A stretch of DNA of 64,000 nt from the NCBI GenBank assembly GCA_963664945.1, contig OY761822.1:1860001-1924000 (forward strand). The letters are read 5' to 3'. Positions 1-8,320 of the stretch are shown in pieces. This stretch comes from UBA6522 sp963664945. GTDB taxonomy: Bacteria; Pseudomonadota; Gammaproteobacteria; Steroidobacterales; Rariloculaceae. The position numbers were made by a program, and so were the translations under genes. The notes under the pieces were generated by a model. That model was not told where the DNA came from. It searched no databases and worked only from the letters and a program-made list of their open reading frames with translations. The first letter of the stretch is position 1; each line of letters begins with the position of its first letter.

Positions 1-1083
1 GCGGGAACCTACCGGCCCGAGGCGGTTCGGCAGGTACTCATTCCAAAGAAGCAACGTGGGAAGTTCCGGCCCTTGGGCATTCCCTGCATACGGGACAGGT
101 TGGCGCAGACGGCGGCGGTACTTGTACTGTCGCCGATCTTCGAGGCCGACCTGCAACCGGAGCAATACGCCTACCGGCCGGGCCGGAGCGCGAAAGACGC
201 TGTCAATCGCGTGCACCGGCTGCTGAACACGGGCCACCGCGAGGTGGTTGACGCGGATCTATCGGACTACTTCGGTCAGATACCGCACGCGGAACTGCTC
301 AAGTCCGTTGCCCGGCGCGTAAGCGACGGGCGGCTGCTGGGGTGGATCAAGGCGTGGCTGGAAATGCCGGTCGAAGAGGACGACGGCAAGGGCGGCAAAC
401 GCCGCACGAACCGGGCGCGGAAGGAGCGCAAGGGAACCCCACAGGGTTCCCCTATCTCCCCGATTTTGTCCAGCATCTACATGCGTCGCTTCATACTGAG
501 CTGGAAGGTGCTGGGCTATGCCCGGCGCTTCAAGGCTGAAATCGTCAACTATGCCGATGACTTCGTGGTGCTCGGCAAGGCGCCGTCGGCGGAGATGCTG
601 GCGGCGGTCGAGACACTCATCGAACGTTTGAAGCTGACGGTCAACGCGGAGAAGACCCGATGCTGCCGGGTGCCAGAGGAGCCAATCGAGTTCCTTGGCT
701 ACCGGATTGGACGCAACTACCGCCCGAAGACGGGCCGGGCCTACATCGGCACGCGCCCAAGCAAGGCGAGCGTCCAGAGCATCTGCCGTCGGATTAGCGA
801 GCTAACGGCGGCTCGGTATTCGGTGATGGACCGCGAGGCGATGGTAACGCGCCTCAACCGGGTACTGCTCGGTTGGGCGAACTACTACGCGCTGGGACAG
901 GTCAGCCCGGCTTACCGCGCCATCGACCGGCACGCGGCCCGGCGGCTACGCCAATGGCTGTGCTGCAAGCACAAGGTGAGGTCCGGAAAACTGGTGCGCT
1001 TCCCGGACCAGAGGCTGTTCAATGACATGCGCCTCACTCGCCTTGCTCCGCGAACGGGCAGCCTTCCGTGGGCGAAGGCATGA
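1..1083 (+). CDS. ltrA: Group II intron reverse transcriptase/maturase, 5' end outside window
   Basis: The frame is open from base 1, so the N-terminus lies upstream; the first internal Met is at base 73. The sequence begins in the conserved RT segment (VRQVLIPKK..GKFRPLGIP). It contains a fingers/palm region with GTPQGSPISPIL and the catalytic YADD box (bases 550-561). It ends in the group II maturase (GIIM) thumb domain, with LLGWANYYALGQ and RRLRQWL. I see no C-terminal HNH endonuclease, so it looks like an endonuclease-less maturase. The enzyme splices its host intron and copies it into DNA. The stop is followed within 15 bases by intron domain V, the normal arrangement when the ORF sits in domain IV. 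The catalytic YADD is intact, so the protein may be active. Confidence 0.93.
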   Translation, partial: AGTYRPEAVRQVLIPKKQRGKFRPLGIPCIRDRLAQTAAVLVLSPIFEADLQPEQYAYRPGRSAKDAVNRVHRLLNTGHREVVDADLSDYFGQIPHAELLKSVARRVSDGRLLGWIKAWLEMPVEEDDGKGGKRRTNRARKERKGTPQGSPISPILSSIYMRRFILSWKVLGYARRFKAEIVNYADDFVVLGKAPSAEMLAAVETLIERLKLTVNAEKTRCCRVPEEPIEFLGYRIGRNYRPKTGRAYIGTRPSKASVQSICRRISELTAARYSVMDREAMVTRLNRVLLGWANYYALGQVSPAYRAIDRHAARRLRQWLCCKHKVRSGKLVRFPDQRLFNDMRLTRLAPRTGSLPWAKA

Positions 1084-1093
1084 TCTCGTCCGA

Positions 1094-1126
1094 GAGCCGT
1101 GTGCGGGAAATCCGCACGCACGGTTC
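1094..1126 (+). ncRNA. Group II intron domain V (ribozyme catalytic hairpin)
   Basis: The 33-nt segment begins GAGCCGTGTGCGGGAAA and ends CGCACGCACGGTTC. It folds into the typical domain V hairpin: an AGC-containing lower stem, an internal bulge and a GAAA-type loop. It lies just after the maturase stop. Domain VI and the exact 3' splice site should follow within about 80 bases, but I could not fix the last intron base; a boundary near 1,205-1,210 is plausible. Confidence 0.85.
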
Positions 1127-1790
1127 GATGAGCGGGGACTGGAAACGTGACCAAGGGAGCCGGACTGAGGCCCGTAGCGAAAGCGACGGAACCACCACCG
1201 GACCCTAACGTTGGCGCGCCAGTCCTCGACTCTACTTGAAATCTCCCGTGCGCGGTACCGGGCGGAGCTTGTCACCGACGACGCCGCGGCGCTCAGGGAA
1301 CAGCTCGAAGCGCTCACCGGCGTGCGGATCTCGGCGCTGGAAGGGATCGGGGAGGCGGGCGGGCACGATCCCGCACGGGCACTCGAATGTGGCATGACGA
1401 AATCAGGGAGGCGCTTGCGCGTTGCTCCTGGTTTGTACCCGTGCTCTCGCCCAGTCTGTTCAGCCATGCCTGCGTTGGCCGGAATCGCCAACGAACACGA
1501 CATGATGTGCGCGGCGCACGGCAAGGACAGCGCTTGAGGGCGAAGCGGTTGAAACCGCCGTTCGCACACAGGAGGATTTGGTTGCCGTCGGGTACGGGTG
1601 AGCGTGCGGACGGTCATCGACGGTGCGATGCCCGCTGGCGCCGTTGGATTGCCGATGGCGCCGTTGGAGGATGGGTGGGGCGTTGGATGAACGTTGCCGG
1701 GTCAAACGGCCCAGCAGTACCTGCGCGATGCCGCGGCCCGCCGGGCGGCACCCGCCGCGGACCATCCGAGGCGGTGCGGCTTTCCAGTCA
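1127..1790. other. Intron 3' end and decayed sequence, no intact gene
   Basis: After domain V comes the presumed intron tail. A forward frame from 1,211 (MARQSSTLLEISRARYRAEL...) shows helical, Ala/Leu/Glu-rich sequence for about 55 residues that I do not recognise, and then loses coding character. A short TIR-domain relic lies at about 1,384-1,467. From about 1,540 to the IS target site at 1,791 I see no coding signal or RNA gene. Confidence 0.5.
1384..1467 (+). pseudogene. TIR-domain fragment
   Basis: In forward frame 1 the stretch reads MWHDEIREALARC followed by SWFVPVLSPSLFSH. It resembles the central part of bacterial TIR domains (GDSW..EI..AL..C..FV.VLSP..), which in full-length proteins cleave NAD+ or act as signalling domains in antiphage systems. 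Only about 28 residues survive: the upstream beta-strand/BB-loop region and the downstream helices are absent or out of frame. This is a relic, and the assignment rests on one motif block. Confidence 0.4.
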
Positions 1791-1911
1791 CCCGGCAGGA
1801 CAGGGCTCTCCAAAAGTCGGGGCGTATAGCCTGAGGCTGTAAACGGTGAGGGAAGCGGTCAGGCTGTGCAAGGTCTGGCTATTCAGAAGTCGTTGTGGCA
1901 TAAAGGGGGTC

Positions 1912-2157
1912 ATGGTGATCTCGGTGTTTTCCCGTGGCCGGTTGAAGTTGCGCGATGTGTGGGTGCGCCCGGTGCGCGGCGTGGCGGAGCGGCGGCGTTG
2001 GGACGCGCTGATGAGGGAGTTTCACTATTTGCCGTACAAGGGATTGTTCGGTCAGTCGCTGCGTCACGTGGCGGTATGCGGCGGGAGCTGGGTTGCGCTG
2101 CTGGGCTGGACGGCGGGCGCGTTCAAGGTCGGGGTTCGGGACGAGTGGCTGGGTTGG
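1912..2157 (+). pseudogene. DUF4338-ISAs1 transposase, 5' part (interrupted)
   Basis: This holds the first ~82 codons of the transposase described under the intact copy at 33,672. It starts MVISVFSRGRLKLRDVWVRP and runs through MREFHYLPYKGLFGQSLRH to RDEWLGW, where the nested transposon enters. The frame then continues into transposon DNA and stops. A GTG start at 1,846 would add 22 residues. One difference from the other three copies is visible: Trp instead of Arg in the GGSWVALLGW segment. This suggests the copy is slightly older or diverged. Confidence 0.85.
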
Positions 2158-2258
2158 TGTTGTTTCTCACATTCTTTGACCTCAGATTTCTCGCATTGTT
2201 TGGTCACGTCTGAGGCTGGATTTCCCGGATTATTTGGTCTTTGTCGGATTAATTGGTC
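2158..2258 (+). repeat. Left-end array of four 19-bp transposase-binding repeats
   Basis: Four direct 19-bp repeats lie at 2,163-2,181, 2,187-2,205, 2,221-2,239 and 2,240-2,258. They fit approximately TTTCTCGGATTNTTTGGTC. Spacing decreases inward, the last two being adjacent. This matches the multiple TnsB/MuA-type binding sites known from related transposon ends; their function here is inferred. Confidence 0.8.
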
Positions 2259-2358
2259 AGGTAGCCGTCGCGCGGGGTAGTGCTGAGCGGGCTTCGGGCT
2301 GCCAACCCGCGCTGGCGGCGGCGAGAGTCCGGGCGGTGGATTCGGCGTGCCCGCCGAT

Positions 2359-2571
2359 TCAGAACGGCGGGCAGGGTTCGCCGAACAGGTGCAGCTGGCG
2401 TTCGTGGCAGGCCTCGGCGGGGCACGGGGGCGGTCGGAGGGATTCGTGATGACGGCGGATCTGGCCGAAGTGGCGCCCTTCGAAGTCATGGGCGATGCAG
2501 TACAGACAATCGGCGACGTACGCGGCCGCCTCGTCGCCGATGCGCTCCGGGCAGTGCCAGGGCTCGATCAT
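2359..2571 (-). CDS. Small hypothetical protein of the Mu/Tn7-like transposon
   Basis: This 70-residue protein is the last gene of the transposon operon. Its ATG overlaps the stop of the TnsC-like gene in an ATGA arrangement, which strongly supports the start and suggests translational coupling. It is rich in Cys and His (EPWHC, DCLYCIAHDFEGRH, PCPAEACHERQLH) and ends LHLFGEPCPPF. The Cys/His pattern could bind zinc, but I recognise no family. Position in the operon suggests an accessory role in transposition or target choice, perhaps at the place where Tn7-like elements have TniQ/TnsD; that is speculation. Confidence 0.7.
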   Translation of the reverse strand: MIEPWHCPERIGDEAAAYVADCLYCIAHDFEGRHFGQIRRHHESLRPPPCPAEACHERQLHLFGEPCPPF

Positions 2572-3368
2572 GGCCGCAGGTCCTGGAGCGCGCGGTCCAG
2601 ATGCTCGGCGTTGACGGTGCGGGCGTTGTCCAGCGCGGCGGCGGACAGCGCGTAGTGGGCGATACGGTTGATGAGCCGCGGCAGCCCGCGGGCGGCCTGG
2701 AAGAGCGCCTCGATTGCAGGGGGGTCGAACAGGGGCAGTTCGCATCCGGCCAGTCTCAGCCGGTGGGCGAGGTAGCGGTCCAGTTCCTCGCGGTCGAGCC
2801 CGCGCAGGTGGTGTTGCACGATGAGCCGCTGGCGCAGCGATTCGTGCACGGCCATGCGCAGGCGCAGGCGCAGGTCGGTCAGTCCGATGAGCAGCAGGCA
2901 CAGTCTCGGGTCGGAGTCCATGTCGAAGTTGGTCAGCAGCCTGAGGTCCTCGATCACGTCGTTTCTGAGGTGGTGGGCCTCGTCGATGACGAGCACCGGT
3001 TGCTGTTTGGCCTCCCCGACCAGGCGGGTGATCTCGGTCTGGATGGCGCGATACGCCGCGGCACGGGAGTGTTCGGTGGGCAGGCCCAGTTCCCAGCCGA
3101 TGCTCTTGTACATGTCCATCACGTTGCCGGTGGTCAGGGACACGTAGCACACCCGGTGCAGCCCCGGGTGCAGGTCGTCGGTGACGCGCCGGCACACGGT
3201 GGTCTTGCCGCTGCCGGCCTCCCCGGCCGGCAGCCCGATGCCGCGCAGCTCGATCAGGTGCCCCAGGCGCGCCTCGGCCTCCAGACGGGCGGCGGAGTCG
3301 AACAGTTCGTCGGTCTGCCCGGGGGTGTCGAACGGCAGCCGCGTGAGGGCGAAGTGGCGTTGGTACAT
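2568..3368 (-). CDS. AAA+ ATPase, TnsC/MuB/ExeA-like transposition protein
   Basis: This 266-residue ATPase has Walker A GEAGSGKTT at residues 49-57, Walker B VLVIDEAHHL at about 125-134, and an arginine-rich C-terminal lid (GLPRLINRIAHYAL). The start MYQRHFALTRLPFDTPG is typical of ExeA-like transposition ATPases. Related proteins (TnsC, MuB, TniB) bind target DNA as ATP-dependent filaments and activate the transposase. Its ATG overlaps the upstream transposase stop (TAATG), and its own stop overlaps the next start (ATGA). It appears intact. Confidence 0.9.
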   Translation of the reverse strand: MYQRHFALTRLPFDTPGQTDELFDSAARLEAEARLGHLIELRGIGLPAGEAGSGKTTVCRRVTDDLHPGLHRVCYVSLTTGNVMDMYKSIGWELGLPTEHSRAAAYRAIQTEITRLVGEAKQQPVLVIDEAHHLRNDVIEDLRLLTNFDMDSDPRLCLLLIGLTDLRLRLRMAVHESLRQRLIVQHHLRGLDREELDRYLAHRLRLAGCELPLFDPPAIEALFQAARGLPRLINRIAHYALSAAALDNARTVNAEHLDRALQDLRP

Positions 3369-4708
3369 TACTTTTTCTCCTTCAGCCGCCGCATGGCCAG
3401 GGGCGAGGGCGGCGGTTGCTCGGGCGCGGCGCGCTTGACCGAGGCATTGGCGTAGGGGTCCAGGGGCGTGGCAAGCCCCGCGGCCTGCTCGCCGTGGCGC
3501 ACCTGAAGCGCGCGGGTGCTCGGCGCGGCGGGGTCGTAGCGCAGGGTGACGGACTCGCCCACGAGCACCGCGTCGACCTCGTACAGCTTCCCGTGCAGGC
3601 TCACGGTGCGGTCCTTCATGACGCGCCGGCGCGCCTCGAACAGGAACACGTCCTCAAGATCCATCCCCGGCTCGGGGTAACGCACCGCATCGGCGCTCAA
3701 CGCCCATTGCTCCAGCGGCGAGCGCCCCTGAAGCCCCCGATGCGGGCGGGTATGGTAGGCGCCCTCGATCCACGCCCACAGCGCGCGGTTCAGCGACTCC
3801 AGCCCCGCGGTGTGCTCCGGCCCCGACACCGCCAGCCAGCCGCGCACGGTTCGGAAGAACCGCTCGACCTTGCCGCGCCCGGCCGGCTGGTAGGGACGGC
3901 CGTGGATCAGCGCGATGCCGAGCTTGGCGCACACCAGTGCCAGGTGCCGGGAGCGGAACGGGCTGCCGTTGTCGGCGTAAAGGCGCAATGGAATGCCTCG
4001 GCGCGCGATCGCCTGCTTGAGCACCGTGAGGAACGCCGCGCCGGATTCGGAGAAGCCGAACGCCGCGTACGGCACCACGCGGGTGGCGTCGTCGATGAGC
4101 GCGACGAGCAACGCCGTGCGGCGCTTGCGCCCGTCGGAGACCTTCGGGCCGTGCATGATGTCCGCCATCCACAACGCCCCGGCATCGCGATAGCAGAAGC
4201 GGCGCCGATCCGCGCCCGCGGACGTCCCGGCGGGCGGCGCCAGCGCCCCGGCACGGGCCAGCACCCGGTGCACGGTGGCCGGCGCCAGCGGCGCCTCGAT
4301 GCCCGCCTCGCGGGCGGCCTCGATGACCTGGCGCACGGAGCGGGCGGGCTTGTCGCGCTTCAGTTCCACCAACCGTTCCGCCACCGCGTCGGGCAGCACC
4401 CGGGCCTGGCCGCGGTCGGCGCGCCGCTTCGGGTACAGCGCCTCGAAGCCGCCCTGGCGGTAGCGGTACAGCCATTTGCGTATCGTCTCCGCCGCGATCC
4501 GGTCGCGGCGCGTGCCGGGGATGGCGTAGGTGCGCGCGGCCTTGAGCTCAAGCCGTGCGCCCAGGCGGCGGTAGCCGCGCGGCAGGTGCACCAGGTCGGC
4601 GATCAGCCCGTAACGGAACAGCGCGACTTGCTGGCGGAGGTCCTCGTCCGAGGGGTTCATGGGTTCGGTCCGGCTCGTTGCGGGGCTTGACCCCGATGTC
4701 CAGCACAT
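3368..4708 (-). CDS. DDE transposase, TnsB/MuA-like (integrase core)
   Basis: This protein has up to 446 residues: an N-terminal helix-turn-helix region (RIAAETIRKWLYRYRQGGFEAL, PATVHRVLARAG), the rve integrase fold, and a Mu-type beta-barrel tail. The catalytic triad is visible as D183 (WMADIMHGP), D246 (YADNGSPF) and E282 (GKVERFF), giving DD35E spacing. The ATG at 4,708 overlaps the preceding stop as TAATG, but the first 16 residues look like linker. MNPSDEDLRQQ at 4,660 is an alternative start. It should bind the 19-bp end repeats and carry out strand transfer with its TnsC-like partner. The C-terminus (RRLKEKK) may contact the ATPase, as it does in TnsB. Confidence 0.9.
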   Translation of the reverse strand: MCWTSGSSPATSRTEPMNPSDEDLRQQVALFRYGLIADLVHLPRGYRRLGARLELKAARTYAIPGTRRDRIAAETIRKWLYRYRQGGFEALYPKRRADRGQARVLPDAVAERLVELKRDKPARSVRQVIEAAREAGIEAPLAPATVHRVLARAGALAPPAGTSAGADRRRFCYRDAGALWMADIMHGPKVSDGRKRRTALLVALIDDATRVVPYAAFGFSESGAAFLTVLKQAIARRGIPLRLYADNGSPFRSRHLALVCAKLGIALIHGRPYQPAGRGKVERFFRTVRGWLAVSGPEHTAGLESLNRALWAWIEGAYHTRPHRGLQGRSPLEQWALSADAVRYPEPGMDLEDVFLFEARRRVMKDRTVSLHGKLYEVDAVLVGESVTLRYDPAAPSTRALQVRHGEQAAGLATPLDPYANASVKRAAPEQPPPSPLAMRRLKEKK

Positions 4709-5358
4709 TACGCCGCCGAACCCGGCGGGTCAGTCCCCATCTTGTGTTGGACGGCCCCACGACGGCGGTTCGAACCCGGACCGGGGGGACAAAATCCCAG
4801 CGGCGGCGGCAACACCGGCAACTGCCCGGCCAGCGCCCCGCGCAACCGCACCAGCGCGGTGAGGCTGCGCACACGTCCACGCACCGGGATCATCCGGGCC
4901 GGGCAACCGCTCAGCAGGTCCGGACGCAACCCGCGGGCAATATGCAGGTCCCGATGCACCCGCCGCACGCGACGGCGCACCCAGCGCCGCGCACCCTCCA
5001 GACCGACCGCCTCGCCGCCGCGCAGGCACACCGCCGCGGCCGCCAGCGACGGCGCCGCCTCGGCCACCGCCACCACCTCCTCCAACCGCCTCAGCGTGCC
5101 GGGCAGCCGCGCCGACAGGCAGTCGGGCAGCAGACTGAACGTCGTGTGGCTCTCCCGGCAGTACCAGCGCGGCACCAGGCACCCCCGAGGGGTCTTGCGC
5201 TCATAGGCGCCGTGGCGGGACAACGAACAGCCCCCGCGCGGATGGTTCGGACACGCAGCCAGCCTTGCATACGCCCACCCTTGCGCGTTAACGTATTCCT
5301 CGCCGGTCAGATCCGTTTGATATCGAAGTTGCACCGGCCGTGGCCCGGCGGAAGCCAC
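4708..5358 (-). CDS. Zinc-finger/HTH-like protein, first gene of Mu/Tn7-like transposon
   Basis: This 216-residue protein uses a GTG start at 5,358, with a GGAGAG Shine-Dalgarno-like motif about 10 bases upstream. Near residues 35-70 it has a Cys/His cluster (CPNHPRGGCSLSRHG, CLVPRWYC) like the zinc ribbons at the N-termini of IS1- or ISL3-type transposases. A helical, Arg-rich segment follows (GARRWVRRRVRRVHRDLH). It is probably DNA-binding. It opens the operon and its stop overlaps the transposase ATG (TAATG). Its role is unknown; target recognition or regulation are possibilities. The C-terminal ~30 residues look poorly conserved. Confidence 0.7.
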   Translation of the reverse strand: MASAGPRPVQLRYQTDLTGEEYVNAQGWAYARLAACPNHPRGGCSLSRHGAYERKTPRGCLVPRWYCRESHTTFSLLPDCLSARLPGTLRRLEEVVAVAEAAPSLAAAAVCLRGGEAVGLEGARRWVRRRVRRVHRDLHIARGLRPDLLSGCPARMIPVRGRVRSLTALVRLRGALAGQLPVLPPPLGFCPPGPGSNRRRGAVQHKMGTDPPGSAA

Positions 5359-5779
5359 ATCCGCGCGGGCCGACCTCTCCTTTTTATTGAGCGGCCGACC
5401 AGCCTACGGCCGCGACCGGCCGGACGCCAACCTCAAGCCCCGCGCGATGCCCTGGGGCGTTGTGGACGAGTCCTTCGGACCGGCCCGCGCCCTGCGGGGA
5501 CGTGGGGACAGACCGTGGACAATGCCACGGCATTGCCCACCGCCTGACCCCACTCGCGGGCCTCTCGCCCACGAACACCACAGGGCCCAACACAAGGATG
5601 GCTTCGCAATCCAGGACAGCGGTGACGCCGCCTATCGGGCCAACCCCGACACGACCGGCCAACCGGAATCGGCCACCGCCTCAGCCTGTCCGCGCTATTC
5701 CACCTTTCCGGGAAAATCGGCTACTGAAGAATCTGAGAAAAACCGAGCCCGTGCCCACCAAAGAATGTGCGAGACAACA
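5359..5779 (-). promoter_or_regulatory. Transposon right end: operon upstream region and two 19-bp end repeats
   Basis: About 420 bp lies between the first transposon gene and the right terminus, and it has no gene. Two inverted counterparts of the 19-bp end repeat are visible at 5,756-5,774 and 5,722-5,740, with a possible degenerate third near 5,700-5,716. The operon promoter must lie here, so transposase binding to the right end could autoregulate it. I could not assign -35/-10 boxes. Confidence 0.6.
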
Positions 5780-7320
5780 GTTGGCCGCCGGAGCGGCAGT
5801 TTCGGCGGCTGAAGCTGATCGCGAACAACAGCCGTTTCGCGTTGCTGGTGGGCAAGGGGGAGGTACGCAACCTGGCCTCTCGGGTGCTGGGTCTGAGTCT
5901 GCGCCGGCTGTCGGGGGACATGCGCGCGATGCACGGTTTCCCGGTGCTGTTGGCGGAGACGTTCGTGGACCCGTCGCGGTTTTCGGGGGTTTGCTACCGG
6001 GCGTCGAACTGGCGGATGCTGGGCCTGACGCGCGGTTATTCGCGGGTGTACGGCAGCCCGGCGCGGTGGCGCGAGCACGGCCAGCCCAAGGAGGTTTACG
6101 TGTACGAGCTTGAAGCCGGCGCCCGCGAGGCGCTACGCGATGGGCGCGAGCCCGTGGAGGTGCGCGAGGCGCCGATGCCGGCGGGGCAATTGCGCAGTCT
6201 TCACGACTTTCTCGGGGAGATGGAGGATTTTCGCAAACGGCGCGGGCAGCGCTACAGCTTGGCGAGCTACCTGACGATCATGATCGCGGCGCGCCTGGCC
6301 GGGTATCGCGGCGTGAGCGCGTTCGGGGAGTTCGCCGCCCGGCTCGACGAGGCGCAGCGCCGTGCGGTGGGCGGGTTCTTCAGCCCGACGCGCCAGTGCT
6401 ACACAGTGCCCGCTGCCTCGACCTTCCATTACATCCTCTCGAAGCTGCCGCCGGACACTCTGGATCGGGCGCTGCGCGCCTGGAGCGCCCAGCATGCCGG
6501 GCTTGCGCCGGTGGCCATGGACGGCAAGGACGTGCGCGGCGCCTCCAGGCGGACCGAGGGCGAACGCCAGATGATGGTGGCCGCGGTGGAGCACGGCAGC
6601 GGCCTGGTGCTCGGGCAGGTGCGCATCGGCGCCAAAAGCAACGAGATCCCGGCGGTGCGCGAACTGGCGCGGCAACTGGACCTCGCCGGGCGCGTCGTCA
6701 CGCTCGACGCCATCCACGCCCAACACGACACGGCGCGCTGCTTGGTGGAGGAGTGCAAGGCCGACTACGCGATCACCGCCGTGAAGGGCAACCAGCCGAG
6801 CATTCGCGAGGACCTGGCGGACATCGACTGGAGCCAGGCGCGCTGGAGCGCCGAGGCGCTGCACAAGGCCCATGGGCGGCTGGAGACCCGCCGCTGCGCG
6901 GCCTTCGACCTCACGCCCGCCAAGTGGGACGGGCGGTGCGATCTGCCCGCACGCCGTCAGGCGCTGCGCGTGCAGCGCGAGCGCGTCGTGGTCAAGACCG
7001 GGGAAAGCACCCGCGAGATCGCCTACGGGCTCACCTCGCTCGGCGTCGAGGAGGCCGGACCCGACGAACTGTTGAACATCGTGCGCCGCCACTGGGAAGT
7101 GGAGAACCGGGTTCACTACGTGCGCGACTTCAGCTACGACGAGGACCGCTGCCGCGCCGCGGCCGGGCATCTGCCGCAAAACCTGGCGGCGCTCAGCAAC
7201 GCCGCGATCTCCATCGTGCGCGCGATCGGCCACTTCGACTACATCCCCCAGGCAAACCGCCACTACGCCGCACGCCCGCAGGATGCGCTCGACGCCATCC
7301 TGACCCCCGCGCCGCCCTGA
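5780..7320 (+). pseudogene. DUF4338-ISAs1 transposase, 3' part (interrupted)
   Basis: This is the remaining ~512 codons of transposase copy 1, resuming at WPPERQFRRLKLIANNSRF directly after the nested transposon. It contains the end of the DUF4338-like domain and the whole ISAs1 DDE domain: D in AMDGKDVRG, D in VTLDAIHAQ, E in WEVENRVHYVRD. A GTG inside the transposon end (5,767) could start a truncated protein that keeps the catalytic domain, but there is no evidence that it is expressed. The sequence is otherwise identical to the intact copies as far as I compared. Confidence 0.85.
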
Positions 7321-7731
7321 CCGGGCACCCCGCGGACCCCCGACGGCGCACCGCCCGGCCGCGCCGCGGCATCCCCGTGCGCGCCGCGCCTACTCAGCGC
7401 CCAGGCACCAACCCATACCCCCGAGCAAACCCGCTCAACGCCTCCCCACCGCCCTGGACCGACCGGCGACCCCTCCGCTACAGCCACACATCCCCGTCGG
7501 ACCCATCGCTCAGCCTCACCGGAACCAACCGGACCGGGACTTTTGGATAGGCCTGCCCGGCAGGAGGAGGAGGTTGCCGAAGCGAAGCGCTACGTGTTTC
7601 ACTTGTCCATTACGTTGACACGGTACGAGGGATCGAAGCGGAATCGGTCGTGGTTCAAGACCCGAATTGGCCCACTGGCGATGCCCTCTCCACATGCCGG
7701 GCAAGGATTGGGAAACAGCAGGAGCGAGACG

Positions 7732-7959
7732 ATGGACTGGCGCGAGTATATCGAGGTGGATCCGAACATCTGCCACGGCAAGGCCTGTATCGTCGGCACC
7801 CGCGTTCTCGTCAGCGCCGTTCTGGACAATCTGGCATCCGGCGCCAGTGCCGAGGAAATCGTGAAGAGCTATCCGTCGGTCTCGAGCGAGGCGGTCCAGG
7901 CAAGCATTGGCTACGCTGCGGAGCTGGCCAGCGAGCGGGTCGTGGGGTTGCGCCGGTAA
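7732..7959 (+). CDS. DUF433-family antitoxin
   Basis: This 75-residue protein starts MDWREYIEVDPNICHGKACI and continues VGTRVLVSAVLDNLASG, the signature of DUF433 (PF04255) antitoxins. It has a Shine-Dalgarno AGGAGCGAG. The N-terminal part probably forms a small DNA-binding or oligomerisation fold, and the C-terminal helix would cap the toxin. It is followed after 7 bp by a DUF5615 PIN-like toxin gene, the standard order for this type II module. Autorepression of the pair is expected from family knowledge. The left flank is the IS target duplication, so the module's original upstream DNA begins only about 165 bp before the start. Confidence 0.88.
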   Translation: MDWREYIEVDPNICHGKACIVGTRVLVSAVLDNLASGASAEEIVKSYPSVSSEAVQASIGYAAELASERVVGLRR

Positions 7960-7966
7960 GTCCTCC

Positions 7967-8320
7967 ATGCGGTTCAAACTGGACGAGAACCTGCCCGTCG
8001 AACTTGCGCAATTGTTTCGCCGCGCGGGACATGACGCCTCCACGGTGCTGGAGCAGCATCTCGGCGGCGCACGCGACGCCGACGTGGTATCGTTGTGCGT
8101 GCGGGAAAACCGGGCCATCGTCACATTGGACACGGATTTCTCCGACATCCGCACCTACCCTCCTGCTGCCCATGCGGGGTTGATCGTGCTGCGGTTGCGC
8201 AGCCAGGCGCGGAACCATGTACTGAGCATCGCCGAACGATTGATGACGGCGCTGCCGGAGACGACGCTCGATGGCGGACTCTGGATCGTGGAAGAGTCCA
8301 GAATTCGAATTCGACGTTGA
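7967..8320 (+). CDS. DUF5615 family PIN-like toxin
   Basis: This 117-residue protein starts MRFKLDENLP and carries GHDASTVLEQHLGGARDADV and NRAIVTLDTDFSDIRTYPP, the core of the DUF5615 PIN-like family (PF18480). Acidic residues D6/E7 and the LDTDFSD motif would bind the metal for RNase activity. The upstream DUF433 gene is the cognate antitoxin. Length is normal for the family and the catalytic acids look intact, so the module may be active. Confidence 0.88.
   Translation: MRFKLDENLPVELAQLFRRAGHDASTVLEQHLGGARDADVVSLCVRENRAIVTLDTDFSDIRTYPPAAHAGLIVLRLRSQARNHVLSIAERLMTALPETTLDGGLWIVEESRIRIRR

Larger units (their letters stand above)
2158..5779 (-). mobile_element. Mu/Tn7-like (TnsB-TnsC type) transposon, 3,622 bp
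   Basis: The ends are TGTTGTTTCTCACATTCTTTG and its near-match TGTTGTCTCGCACATTC (right, read inward). They are flanked by a 5-bp target duplication GTTGG at 2,153-2,157 and 5,780-5,784. TGT termini, 5-bp duplications, internal 19-bp repeats at both ends, a DDE integrase-fold transposase and an AAA+ partner are together characteristic of the Mu/Tn7/Tn5053 group. It carries four overlapping genes on the minus strand and no cargo. Insertion into the ISAs1-like transposase postdates that IS. Confidence 0.88.
1801..7555 (+). mobile_element. ISAs1-like element copy 1, interrupted by nested transposon
   Basis: The terminal inverted repeats are CAGGGCTCTCCAAAAGTC (left) and CAGGCCTATCCAAAAGTC (right, read inward). 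A 10-bp target duplication, CCCGGCAGGA, flanks the element at 1,791-1,800 and 7,556-7,565. Removing the nested transposon and its 5-bp duplication leaves exactly 2,128 bp, the length of the intact copies at 10,389 and 33,437. The transposase is therefore split but reconstructable. About 235 bp of non-coding IS sequence lies between the transposase stop and the right end. Confidence 0.92.

Noticed and set aside
7615..7650. TTGACA at 7,615 as a promoter for the toxin-antitoxin pair
   Set aside because: A good -35 hexamer, but no acceptable -10 at 16-18 bp, so it was not annotated.
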